Assembly: GCA_028876335.1 (NCBI GenBank)
Contig: JAGWSG010000069.1
Coordinates: 1-48,663 of the forward strand
Length of the DNA: 48,663 bases
Reading direction: 5' to 3'
Source: Acidobacteriota bacterium
GTDB taxonomy: Bacteria; Acidobacteriota; Terriglobia; Terriglobales; Acidobacteriaceae
In this document: in pieces, positions 25,970 through 33,568 of the stretch
Position numbering within the stretch: position 1 is the first letter of the stretch
How the letters are laid out: each line of letters opens with the position of its first letter
Translations under genes and position numbers: made by a program
Notes under the pieces: generated by a model
Databases searched by the model: none
Told to the model about the DNA's origin: nothing
What the model saw: only the letters and a program-made list of their open reading frames with translations

Positions 25970-27301
25970 TCAATTGCCCGTCTTTTGTGAAGGATCCTGT
26001 TCCGCATTCATCCCCTGCTTCACAAAGGGTGAGCTCTCCATATTCTTGAACACGTCACTTGCGAAAAAGAACTTACTGTCGCTTGGCACCATTACCATCT
26101 GAATCTTGTCTGACAGGCGCTCGGCAATGATCTTGTTAATCAGCAGCGGTGACTTGTCCAGAATGGCCGCTTCGCTCGCCATCTTGTCCGCATTGGCCGC
26201 CGCCACCAGTTTGATCCGGCTCGCCTCCGCCTGCGCCAGCAAATCGCGCCTCTGCAGTTCTGCCTTTGAGTCAATTACCTTTGCCTGCGCATCGGCCTCC
26301 GCATTTTGAATGGTTGCCTCCTTGCGAGCCTCAGCCTCCAGCTTGCTCTGCTCAATCTGCTTCTGCTTCAACGGCAGCGTAAATTGCATCGCGTCTGACT
26401 CGCCCTTAGCCTCCACAACTCGCGCCTTAGCGTCGCCTTCTGCCTGCTTCACCTTCTGCGCGGCTTCGGCAGCCGCCTGCAGCTCGGCAATCTTAACCTG
26501 CTTCTGTTGAATCTGCGTCTGCACATCAAGCTGGTCGTCCTCCTGCTCCTTAAGAAGAAGGTCCTCCATGCCTTTGGCATACTCCGGCGGAAGTTGAATA
26601 TCCGACAGCATCACCTCTTCCACCACAATGCCATCCGCGCTCAGCTTCTTTGAAATAATTGCAGCCGCCTTTGCGCGAATCTCTTCTCGCTTGGTTGAAA
26701 AGATCTCTCTCACCGTATATGCCGGCGAAAGCTCGCGCCATGCGCTAGCCACAACAGGTGGAACAATCTGCGTATCTGCCGGCTGCGGCAAATGCGACTG
26801 CACACTGGCCAGTTTGTTCGGATCCAGCCGGTAGCGCACGGTGACGCCCAAGCCAATATCTAAACCCTCGCGCGACTGCACATCCAGTCCCGCTTTTTTC
26901 ACTTCAGCTTTTTCGCCGCCCTGTTTCGCTCCCGCAGTGAAAAGGTGATCACGCAGATCGAACATCTCCACCTGGTCAATCATTGGTGTCACAAAATGCA
27001 CTCCCGGATATAACGTACCGGCTAGGGTCCCACCCACTTGGCTTATCCTCACGCCCCCCATTCCGCTCGGCACCACCACAATGCTTTGCGCCACCATCAT
27101 AGGAAGGCAGGCCGCAATCGCCAACGCGACAGAACCCCGCCACTCCATCGGCTCCGGTTCCGGCATTGCCTTTCCTTCGTCACCACTTTCCTTGCGCCGC
27201 ATCCATTGCATCCGCATCCATAGTTTGTAGGTTGGAACTCCCAAGGCGGTGGCCATCATCACCACTCCCGCCAGCATCAACAGCCACTTCAACGTCAGCA
27301 T
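25970..27301 (-). CDS. SPFH/Band 7 (prohibitin-like) membrane protein
   Basis: Membrane scaffold-type protein of about 443 residues. Two N-terminal hydrophobic segments (about 2-25 and 55-75) precede the SPFH domain, seen as VVVPSGMGGVRISQVGGTLAGTLYPGVHFV, DVQSREGLDIGLGVTVRYRLD and REIRAKAAAIISKKLSADGIVVEEVMLSDI. Then comes a long Ala/Glu/Lys/Gln-rich coiled coil (about 250-380) with repeated AEAxAxxxA patterns. ATG 27301 is preferred over GTG 27304 because AGGAG is 7 nt away. The stop of the upstream 56-aa gene overlaps this ATG by one base, so translation is coupled. Confidence 0.9.
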   Translation of the reverse strand: MLTLKWLLMLAGVVMMATALGVPTYKLWMRMQWMRRKESGDEGKAMPEPEPMEWRGSVALAIAACLPMMVAQSIVVVPSGMGGVRISQVGGTLAGTLYPGVHFVTPMIDQVEMFDLRDHLFTAGAKQGGEKAEVKKAGLDVQSREGLDIGLGVTVRYRLDPNKLASVQSHLPQPADTQIVPPVVASAWRELSPAYTVREIFSTKREEIRAKAAAIISKKLSADGIVVEEVMLSDIQLPPEYAKGMEDLLLKEQEDDQLDVQTQIQQKQVKIAELQAAAEAAQKVKQAEGDAKARVVEAKGESDAMQFTLPLKQKQIEQSKLEAEARKEATIQNAEADAQAKVIDSKAELQRRDLLAQAEASRIKLVAAANADKMASEAAILDKSPLLINKIIAERLSDKIQMVMVPSDSKFFFASDVFKNMESSPFVKQGMNAEQDPSQKTGN

Positions 27302-27471
27302 CACCGTTCTCCTCGATTGGTTTTGCGCTCCCTACGTTTACCGGCTACCGGCCTCGGAGCGAGCAACAGCCGGACCAGCCCTCCGAACGTCAACTCCTCC
27401 AGCAGCAGTCCGGCCGCCACCGGCAGCAGCACCGCTCCCATTCCGCTCATCGCATCCGAAATCAGAGTCAT
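27301..27471 (-). CDS. Small hydrophobic protein (56 aa), coupled to the SPFH gene
   Basis: A short gene that is easy to miss. Its ATG 27471 follows a strong GGAGG (27484-27480, 8-nt spacer) that starts right after the transpeptidase stop. Its TGA overlaps the SPFH ATG in TGATG. The product has a short N-terminal segment (MTLISDAMSGMG), one hydrophobic stretch at about 12-38 (AVLLPVAAGLLLEEL, then GGLVRLLLA) and a basic tail (KRRERKTNR). This suggests a single membrane-associated helix with a positive cytoplasmic end. No family is recognised. It could be a partner or regulator of the SPFH protein. Confidence 0.65.
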   Translation of the reverse strand: MTLISDAMSGMGAVLLPVAAGLLLEELTFGGLVRLLLAPRPVAGKRRERKTNRGER

Positions 27472-27485
27472 CGCCACCACCTCCG

Positions 27486-28094
27486 TTACTGTGCGGCTCT
27501 CGCCAGTGACAGCTCTTCTGCCCTGCTCGTATCAATCCGCGCCGTCAACACCGGCTCTTCCACAACAGCCCGCGCTGGTACCACCTCGCCGCCAAACAGC
27601 TGGGCTGTCTCTTCATTACGTTGGCCAATCAGCTCCACCGTGTCCCCCACGCGCACCAGCGAGAAAAGTTCCTCCACATCCTTCCGCCCCATGCGAATGC
27701 ACCCGTGCGAAGCAGCCTTGCCAATCGAATGCGGTTCGTTCGTCCCATGAATGCCGTAGCCTTTGATGCTTAGCCCAATCCAGCGCGTCCCCACCGGATT
27801 CCCCGGACCCGGCTGAACTACGACGCCCTTGTGCTGGTAAATCGGGTTCTTCACACGGCGCTGGATCGTGAATGTCCCTTCTGGGCTTGGCGTGGAAGGC
27901 TTGCCCACGGCCACGCGAAACACCCTAACCACCCGGCCGTCCTCAACCAAAGCCAGCTTGCGATCCTGCAAGCTCACCACAATCTCCCGATTAGGCTGGG
28001 CCGCCAGTGTCGGCTCCTGCGCCGCTGCCTGTACCGCAATTAAAGCCACCAGAACCACCACCATTGCCACTTTGCTGAACATCAAGCTCGTCAT
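27486..28094 (-). CDS. L,D-transpeptidase (YkuD domain)
   Basis: Exported peptidoglycan-modifying enzyme of about 202 residues. ATG 28094 is chosen over longer starts because GGAGG sits about 9 nt before it and it opens a clean signal peptide ending in AVQAAAQ. The catalytic YkuD domain (about 36-158) starts with IVVSLQDRKLALVEDG and has GYGIHGTNEPHSIGKAASHGCIRM with H116, H130 and nucleophile C132. It makes 3-3 cross-links or attaches proteins to the wall. The C-terminal tail of about 45 residues is Glu/Ala/Val-rich. It is the first gene of the run leading to the SPFH protein and the two-component system. Confidence 0.93.
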   Translation of the reverse strand: MTSLMFSKVAMVVVLVALIAVQAAAQEPTLAAQPNREIVVSLQDRKLALVEDGRVVRVFRVAVGKPSTPSPEGTFTIQRRVKNPIYQHKGVVVQPGPGNPVGTRWIGLSIKGYGIHGTNEPHSIGKAASHGCIRMGRKDVEELFSLVRVGDTVELIGQRNEETAQLFGGEVVPARAVVEEPVLTARIDTSRAEELSLARAAQ

Positions 28095-28189
28095 TGTCTT
28101 CGCCCTCCGCATTCGCAATTCGCTTGTGTCCATACCTTTTGCAGGCAGTGCGCCAAACAAGTTATGTTGCAAACAAATGACTTACGCGG

Positions 28190-28224
28190 AATATATAAGC
28201 CAAAATCCGTGGCGATTTGTCCAC
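28190..28224 (-). promoter_or_regulatory. Candidate promoter of the L,D-transpeptidase operon
   Basis: On the minus strand TATATT (28195-28190) lies about 95 nt upstream of the ATG. A TGGACA (28224-28219) is a possible -35, but its spacing (19-23 nt, depending on how the -10 is set) is long. The palindrome at 28228-28243 lies directly upstream. Confidence 0.3.
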
Positions 28225-28227
28225 ACC

Positions 28228-28243
28228 GTGTCAGTTTTGACAC
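28228..28243. promoter_or_regulatory. Perfect palindrome GTGTCA-N4-TGACAC, candidate operator
   Basis: Two 6-nt half-sites in perfect inverted symmetry, separated by GTTT, lie in the divergent region between the transpeptidase operon and the reductase leader. The form is typical of a dimeric helix-turn-helix regulator site. The position fits activation of the minus-strand promoter. Confidence 0.4.
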
Positions 28244-28325
28244 ATGTATCGCGGCCACATATGTACAGGAATTCCGCCATCCGCTCTAGGTACCGGGAGG
28301 ATTGCCGAATAGCACGAATGATGGG

Positions 28326-28354
28326 TTGCATTTTGGGCTAATGCCTGCCAATAT
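28326..28354 (+). promoter_or_regulatory. Candidate promoter of the cysteine leader
   Basis: TTGCAT (28326-28331) and CAATAT (28349-28354) are 17 nt apart. Only 3 of 6 bases match in each, but the key A and T of the -10 and the TTG core of the -35 are present. The predicted transcript start would fall at or near the ATG at 28361, making the leader frame leaderless. Confidence 0.3.
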
Positions 28355-28360
28355 CGATCT

Positions 28361-28414
28361 ATGGATATGTGCACCTGTTGTCGCTGCTGTACGCTTTGCC
28401 GAGCGCGCAGGTGA
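28361..28414 (+). CDS. Cysteine-rich leader peptide (17 aa)
   Basis: The frame reads MDMCTCCRCCTLCRARR and then TGA. Six of the ten residues 4-13 are cysteine, which is very unlikely by chance. It lies 169 nt before the sulfite/nitrite reductase ATG and is followed by the terminator-like hairpin at 28461-28497. The arrangement matches amino-acid leader attenuators. Cysteine-rich leader frames, some leaderless, are known to control sulfur genes in mycobacteria. No Shine-Dalgarno is seen, and the candidate promoter puts the transcript start at the ATG. The coding region also folds: CACCTG (28372-28377) pairs with CAGGTG (28408-28413). Translation is predicted, not shown. Confidence 0.72.
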   Translation: MDMCTCCRCCTLCRARR

Positions 28415-28460
28415 CTTTGGGAGCAAGTAGCCCCCCTGATTTATCCAAGTTTCCTGTTCG

Positions 28461-28497
28461 CCCGCGTAGCAGATTCACTGCCGCGGGTTTTCTATTT
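28461..28497 (+). terminator. Attenuator-type terminator upstream of the reductase gene
   Basis: CCCGCG (28461-28466) pairs with CGCGGG (28482-28487). After a 2-nt TA bulge, GCAG (28469-28472) pairs with CTGC (28478-28481) around an ATTCA loop. TTTTCTATTT follows at once. It lies before the Shine-Dalgarno and start of the reductase gene, so it would terminate the transcript in the leader. The left arm can also pair with 28384-28394 in the leader peptide frame, giving a possible antiterminator. Confidence 0.75.
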
Positions 28498-28529
28498 CAC
28501 GAAGAAGTTCCCCACAAATTTGAGGAGTC

Positions 28530-30227
28530 ATGGAAAACAAGATTCAGCCAAAAGAGACCAAAGCACAGAAGTCAGAACGCCTCAAGCGCGAGAAAAATCC
28601 CTGGGAAGCATTTGATGAAGTGCGCCAGTTTGCCCGCGAGGGCCGTGGCAGCGTACTCCCGGAGTGGGCCGGCTTCTACTTCAAGTGGTGGGGTATTTAC
28701 ACACAGGGAGACGGCGCCGGAGTCACCGGCGGCAAGGGTGGAGAGGGCGTCACAACCGAATACTTCATGCTGCGGATTGGTATCCCCAACGGAATCCTCT
28801 CCGCGCATCAGGCGCACGTCATTGCTGAGATCACCAAGAAATATGCCCGCAACCTTGTCGACATCACCGTGCGCCAGAACCTGCAGCTCCATTGGCTGAC
28901 GATTGAATCCCTTCCAGAAGTCGTCGACGCGCTCGACTCCATAGGTCTTTCTCCTAAAGGTGCCTGCGGCGATGTCGTCCGCAACGTGACTGGCTGCCCA
29001 CTCGCCGGTGTGGACAAGGAAGAGCTCCTTGATGCGTCACCTATCGCTGTCGAGATTGCCAAAGACCTCACCGCGAATGAAGCCTTTTACAACCTTCCGC
29101 GAAAATTCAAAATCGCCGTGACCGGCTGCCCCACCTGGTGCTGCCACCCGGAGATTAACGACATTGCCTTCACACCAGTCGTGCGTGATGGCGTCGTCGG
29201 CTTCACCGTGCGCGTCGGTGGCGGCCTGTCCAACGAGCCGCATCTTGCTGTTCGTCTCGACGCTTTTATTCCGGCCGATATGGCCGCAACCGTTGCACGC
29301 ACCATTGCTCAAATCTTCCGTGACCAGACCGTGCTGCGTGAAAGCCGCGACCGCGCCCGCATGAAATACCTCTTCATGCGCGAAGGCTGGAACGCTGAAA
29401 AATTCCTGGCCGAAATCGAGTCTCGTATGGGCGTCAAATTTGCTCCTGGCGTGGAGGAAAATATTCCCGACGACGTCTATCGCGACCACGTCGGCGTCCA
29501 CGCACAGCGCCAGGATGGCCTGAGCTATGTGGGCGCAAGCGTTCTGCGCGGTCGCTTGACCGGCGACCAGCTTGAAGCTGCCGCTGCACTCTCAGAAAAG
29601 TACGGATCCGGCGACCTGCGCTTCACGGTCGCGCAGAATCTCGTATTCATCAATGTCCCCACCGCAAAAGCGGGTGAACTCGTTCGTGAACTCGCAAAAA
29701 TCGAGCTCCCGGTTGAGGGCAACATGTTCTGGCGTGGCGCCATCGCATGCACTGGTACTGAATTCTGCAAGCTGGCAATTACTGAAACAAAGGGTTTCGC
29801 ACGCTGGGTTGTGGATGAGCTTGACGGCCGCCTTCCGCAATTCGACCAGGAACTCCGGCTCAACGTAACTGGTTGCACAAACGGCTGCGGACAGCACTGG
29901 ATCGCGGACATTGGCATCGAAGGCAAGAAGATTAAATACGAAGGTAAAGTCATCGATGCGTATTACTTCTGCCTAGGCGGAGCAGTTGGCAAACATGCAG
30001 GTATCGCGCGTCCGGTAGGCTACCGCTGCCCTGCGCCGCTGGTCCCAGAAGCTATTGAGCGCCTGCTGCGCCAGTATCTGGCAAGCCGTACCCCGCAGGA
30101 AAACCTTCGTCACTGGTTTGGTCGCCACACAAACGAAGAGCTACGTGGCTGGCTGGCCGGCGAGATTGTGGAAGAAGCCGAACGGGATGTGCCTGCCGGA
30201 CCCGTGCCTCACGGAGTTGCCGGTTAA
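28530..30227 (+). CDS. Siroheme/4Fe-4S sulfite (or nitrite) reductase, ferredoxin-type
   Basis: Hemoprotein-type reductase of 565 residues that makes a six-electron reduction of sulfite to sulfide or nitrite to ammonium. It has two repeated halves, each with a ferrodoxin-like and a catalytic domain: the first has VRQNLQLHWL and NVTGCPLAGVD, the second has FTVAQNLVFINVP. The cofactor motif is C407-x5-C413 (ACTGTEFCK) and C449-x3-C453 (GCTNGCG), which ligate the 4Fe-4S cluster and siroheme. A GAGGAG lies 3 nt before the ATG. CysG follows 14 nt downstream, supplying siroheme. Family alone does not separate sulfite from nitrite use; the cysteine leader upstream favours sulfite. Confidence 0.9.
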   Translation: MENKIQPKETKAQKSERLKREKNPWEAFDEVRQFAREGRGSVLPEWAGFYFKWWGIYTQGDGAGVTGGKGGEGVTTEYFMLRIGIPNGILSAHQAHVIAEITKKYARNLVDITVRQNLQLHWLTIESLPEVVDALDSIGLSPKGACGDVVRNVTGCPLAGVDKEELLDASPIAVEIAKDLTANEAFYNLPRKFKIAVTGCPTWCCHPEINDIAFTPVVRDGVVGFTVRVGGGLSNEPHLAVRLDAFIPADMAATVARTIAQIFRDQTVLRESRDRARMKYLFMREGWNAEKFLAEIESRMGVKFAPGVEENIPDDVYRDHVGVHAQRQDGLSYVGASVLRGRLTGDQLEAAAALSEKYGSGDLRFTVAQNLVFINVPTAKAGELVRELAKIELPVEGNMFWRGAIACTGTEFCKLAITETKGFARWVVDELDGRLPQFDQELRLNVTGCTNGCGQHWIADIGIEGKKIKYEGKVIDAYYFCLGGAVGKHAGIARPVGYRCPAPLVPEAIERLLRQYLASRTPQENLRHWFGRHTNEELRGWLAGEIVEEAERDVPAGPVPHGVAG

Positions 30228-30241
30228 ACAAGGAGAAAGTT

Positions 30242-31597
30242 ATGAGTCTGCTTCCCCTCTTCCTCAAGCTCGACAATCGCCCCGGGCTCCTCGTCGGCGC
30301 AGGCAATGTTGCGCTTGAGAAAGTTGGCAGCCTCATGACCACAGGCGTCCGTCTGCACGTCGTCTCGCCCGAAATCCGTCCTGAAATTCGCCAACTCGCC
30401 AGAGAAGGCAGACTCACAATCACCGAGCGAGCCTTCGATCCAGCCGACCTCGACGGCAAGTTCGTCGTCATCGCCGCAACAGATAATCCCGCAGTCAATG
30501 CGGAGGTCTATCGGCTCGCTACGGAGCGCGGTATCCTCTGCAACTCAGCCGATGACCCGCCGCACTGCGACTTCTACTTCGGCTCAATTGTCCGACGCGG
30601 AGAGTTGCAGATTGCCATCTCCACTGCTGGTGAAAGTCCAGCCGTGGCACAACGGCTTCGTCGCGAAATCGACCAGCAGCTTCCCGCCGACCTCGGTGTC
30701 TGGCTTACCGAACTCGGCGCGCTCCGCCGAGAAGTTCTCGCAATCCATCCAGCCGGCGAAGCTCGCAAAGCACTGCTTCACGAACTTGCTCATCGACAGA
30801 TTTGCGATTCACCACTATGCGCTACGCGGCAACTCGGCCACACGCCCACAGAGTCAGGCAAGGTCTATCTCGTTGGCGCTGGTCCGGGTGATCCTGATCT
30901 GCTCACCGTGAAAGCTGTGCGCCTTATTCAATCCGCGCATGTCATTCTGCACGACGACCTCGTCACTGACGCCATTCTCGCTCTCGCATTCCCCAGTGCT
31001 GAAATCGAGAACGTCGGCAAGCGCTGCGGCAAAAAGAACATCACCCAGGACGAGATCAACACCCTCATGATCGACCACGCTCGCTCCGGCCGCAGCGTTG
31101 TCCGCCTCAAAAGCGGCGACCCGCTCATTTTCGGCCGCGCTGCCGAAGAAATGGCGGCGCTTGACGAAGCAGGTATTCCCCACGAAGTTGTTCCCGGGAT
31201 CACTGCAGCTTTCGCCGCGGCAGCATCGCTTGGCTGCTCACTCACAAGCCGCCACGCCGCGTCCAACCTCACTTTCTCCAGCGGTCACCACGCGCAGTCG
31301 CACAACAATGCGCCGGTACCCGAAAAGGAAGATGCCACGCGGGTTGTTTACATGCCCGGCCGCGACCTCAACCTGCTGGCACTTGAATGGCTCAACGAAG
31401 GTCTCCCACCGGAATTCCCGTGCGCAATCGTCTCCCGCGCAGCACAGCCCGAACAATTCGTATTCCACACCACGCTCGGCGAACTCCAATCCGCACCCCA
31501 GGTCGCAGCACCCAGCCTCCTTATTGCCGGCTGGGCCTTGCGCGACGCCGCGCAGCAAACCGTTGCCACCGCACTTCGCTCCACCATCGCAAACTAG
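30242..31597 (+). CDS. cysG: Siroheme synthase, fused CysG-type
   Basis: Bifunctional enzyme of 451 residues making siroheme from uroporphyrinogen III. The N-terminal half (about 1-150) is the precorrin-2 dehydrogenase/ferrochelatase, with NAD-binding GAGNVALEKVG, NSADDPPHCDF and ISTAGESPAVAQRLR. The C-terminal half (about 206-440) is the S-adenosylmethionine-dependent uroporphyrinogen methyltransferase, with VYLVGAGPGDPDLLTVKA, VGKRCGKKNITQDEIN, VVRLKSGDPLIFGR and VVPGITAAFAAAASLG. AGGAG precedes the ATG. It directly follows the siroheme-dependent reductase, so the pair is probably under the same leader control. It is close to the E. coli CysG length of 457. Confidence 0.95.
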   Translation: MSLLPLFLKLDNRPGLLVGAGNVALEKVGSLMTTGVRLHVVSPEIRPEIRQLAREGRLTITERAFDPADLDGKFVVIAATDNPAVNAEVYRLATERGILCNSADDPPHCDFYFGSIVRRGELQIAISTAGESPAVAQRLRREIDQQLPADLGVWLTELGALRREVLAIHPAGEARKALLHELAHRQICDSPLCATRQLGHTPTESGKVYLVGAGPGDPDLLTVKAVRLIQSAHVILHDDLVTDAILALAFPSAEIENVGKRCGKKNITQDEINTLMIDHARSGRSVVRLKSGDPLIFGRAAEEMAALDEAGIPHEVVPGITAAFAAAASLGCSLTSRHAASNLTFSSGHHAQSHNNAPVPEKEDATRVVYMPGRDLNLLALEWLNEGLPPEFPCAIVSRAAQPEQFVFHTTLGELQSAPQVAAPSLLIAGWALRDAAQQTVATALRSTIAN

Positions 31598-31705
31598 TTC
31601 CGGAATACCTTCACGTCGCTCACTGCAAATCCCTCGTGAGTGAACCGCGAGCATCTGCCGCACCGCGGGTGCCTTTATACTGAAGTGTTTGAGACTCTAT
31701 TTCTG

Positions 31706-31723
31706 CGTGCAATTCCATGCACG
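31706..31723. repeat. Short inverted repeat upstream of the MTA phosphorylase
   Basis: CGTGCA and TGCACG are separated by 6 nt and lie just upstream of the GAGGAG Shine-Dalgarno. It could be an operator or a small mRNA hairpin affecting the start. A TATACT at 31676-31681 is a possible -10 upstream, without a convincing -35. Confidence 0.3.
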
Positions 31724-31739
31724 AACTTGAGGAGCGCAC

Positions 31740-32603
31740 TTGGCACAGGCAGAGATCGGCATCATCGGTGGTAGTGGGCTTTACTCCATGCCCGGCTTCA
31801 GCAACGTTCACGAGGAGCGGATTGAAACCCCCTTCGGCGACCCTTCGGACGCATTCGTCCTCGGTGAACTCGAAGGCCGCAAGGTCGCCTTCCTCGCCCG
31901 TCACGGCCGTGGCCACCGCATTCTGCCCTCGGAGCTCAACTTCCGCGCCAACATTTATGCCATGAAGTCGCTCGGCGTCTCACGCATCCTCTCAGTCTCC
32001 GCCGTTGGTTCATTGAAGGAAGAGCACAAGCCCACCGACTTCGTGGTGCCTGACCAGTTCATCGACCGCACCTTCCACCGCGTCTCCACCTTCTTTGGTG
32101 AAGGCATTGTAGGCCACGTTGCCTTCGGCGATCCCGTCTGCTCAACAGTAGCCAGAACTGCGGCAGACGCCTGCGGAACTGCTGGCGTCATCGGTAAGTT
32201 CGGCGGCACCTATGTCTGCATGGAAGGCCCACAGTTTTCCACCAAAGCCGAGTCCAACCTCTATCGCTCATGGGGAGCCGACGTTATCGGCATGACTAAT
32301 TTGCAGGAGGCCAAGCTCGCGCGCGAAGCGGAGATTTGCTACGCAACCGTCGCCATGGTCACAGACTACGATTGCTGGCATCCAAATCACGATTCGGTCA
32401 CAATCGAGCAAATTGTCGCTGTGCTCCACAAAAACGCGGACAACGCTGCAAAGGTCGTAAAAGCTGCAGTTGCCGCCGTGCCGGCGGAACGTACCTGCGG
32501 ATGCGTGAACGCAGCGCAATTCGCAGTTCTCACACAGAAGGACCTCATCCCCGAAGCGACCAGAGAAAAAGTAAAACTGCTCTTCGGCAAGTATCTCGGC
32601 TAG
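31740..32603 (+). CDS. mtnP: S-methyl-5'-thioadenosine phosphorylase
   Basis: Phosphorolysis of methylthioadenosine to adenine and methylthioribose-1-phosphate in polyamine/methionine salvage. The 287-residue protein has the PNP/MTAP motifs GIIGGSGLY (residues 8-15), RHGRGH for phosphate, [30 protein letters not shown] and TDYDCWH. The Asp in TDYD (D209/D211 region) is the adenine-selective residue that marks MTAP rather than guanosine phosphorylase. The start is TTG 31740, chosen because GAGGAG lies 7 nt upstream and because the family N-terminus begins just here. Next comes a PfkB kinase 34 nt downstream. Confidence 0.92.
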   Translation: MAQAEIGIIGGSGLYSMPGFSNVHEERIETPFGDPSDAFVLGELEGRKVAFLARHGRGHRILPSELNFRANIYAMKSLGVSRILSVSAVGSLKEEHKPTDFVVPDQFIDRTFHRVSTFFGEGIVGHVAFGDPVCSTVARTAADACGTAGVIGKFGGTYVCMEGPQFSTKAESNLYRSWGADVIGMTNLQEAKLAREAEICYATVAMVTDYDCWHPNHDSVTIEQIVAVLHKNADNAAKVVKAAVAAVPAERTCGCVNAAQFAVLTQKDLIPEATREKVKLLFGKYLG

Positions 32604-32637
32604 TCACCAACACTCCAATCCAGATCGAGGAAAAAGA

Positions 32638-33561
32638 ATGCCCATTACCGTCGTCGGCAGCGTCGCATTTGACACCGTAGAAACTCCCGCAGGCCGCCGC
32701 GAGCGTTGTCTCGCCGGAGCCGCCACGTACTTCTCGCTCGCTGCCAGCTTCTTCTCCCCCGTCCGCGTCATTGCCGTCGTCGGAGAAGACTTCGGTCCCA
32801 CCGAAGAATCCGTTTTTGCTGCCCGCAACGTGGATATTCGCGGCATTGAACGCGCTCCCGGTAAAAGCTTCTTCTGGCAGGGCTCTTATCTCGACAATCT
32901 CAACGAAGCCAAAACCCTCCAGACCGACCTTAATGTCTTTGCCGGTTTCGAGCCCAAAATTCCGGCGGCCTACGCCGATTCAGACTTCCTCTTCCTTGCC
33001 AACATCGATCCCGTATTGCAACGCCGCGTGCGGGAAGCCACACCGCAGGCTAAGCTCGTCGCCGGCGACACCATGAATTATTGGATCAACGACCACAAGC
33101 CCGCATTGCTCGAGGTCCTCAAAGGCCTCGACATTCTGCTCATCAACGACACGGAAACGCGCATGCTCGCCGGGAACAACAATCTCGTCCAGGCCGCGCG
33201 CGCCGTAATGGCCATGGGCCCGCGCATGCTCGTTGTGAAACACGGCGAATACGGCGCAACGCTCTTTTACGGCTCAACCTCGACCACCCATCGCACAGAG
33301 TGCTTTAAAACGCCCGCCTTCCCGCTTGAGCAGGTCACTGATCCAACCGGCGCAGGCGACAGCTTTGCTGGCGGCTTCTTCGGCTATCTTGCCTCGCAGA
33401 AAGATTTGGATTTCGCCACCTTCCGCCGCGCCATGTTCTACGGCTCCGTAATGGGGTCGTTCACCGTCGAGCGATTCGGCACCGATCGCCTGCAGGCGCT
33501 CACTCGCGACGAGATCGAAGCCCGTTTCAACCAGTTCCGTGAGCTCACGCACCTTGACTGA
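32638..33561 (+). CDS. PfkB-family carbohydrate/nucleoside kinase
   Basis: Ribokinase-like ATP-dependent kinase of 307 residues. It has the N-terminal VVGSVAFDTVETPAG, the GAATYFSLAASFF strand-helix, a central INDTETRMLAG and the catalytic DPTGAGDSFAGGF with base D241. GAGG lies 6-10 nt before the ATG. Pairing with the methylthioadenosine phosphorylase suggests a nucleoside or ribose-related substrate, for example adenosine, but the substrate is not determined. The stop region overlaps the possible upstream starts of the next gene. Confidence 0.88.
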   Translation: MPITVVGSVAFDTVETPAGRRERCLAGAATYFSLAASFFSPVRVIAVVGEDFGPTEESVFAARNVDIRGIERAPGKSFFWQGSYLDNLNEAKTLQTDLNVFAGFEPKIPAAYADSDFLFLANIDPVLQRRVREATPQAKLVAGDTMNYWINDHKPALLEVLKGLDILLINDTETRMLAGNNNLVQAARAVMAMGPRMLVVKHGEYGATLFYGSTSTTHRTECFKTPAFPLEQVTDPTGAGDSFAGGFFGYLASQKDLDFATFRRAMFYGSVMGSFTVERFGTDRLQALTRDEIEARFNQFRELTHLD

Positions 33562-33568
33562 TCAGCCG

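Noticed and set aside
28341..28430. A 29-codon frame (MPANIDLW...) overlapping the cysteine leader
   Set aside because: No Shine-Dalgarno and no meaningful composition; the alternative frame with six Cys codons is far less likely by chance.
33538..33549. Perfect 12-nt palindrome CGTGAGCTCACG at the end of the PfkB gene
   Set aside because: It lies within coding sequence at a gene junction and is short enough to arise by chance; no support for an operator.
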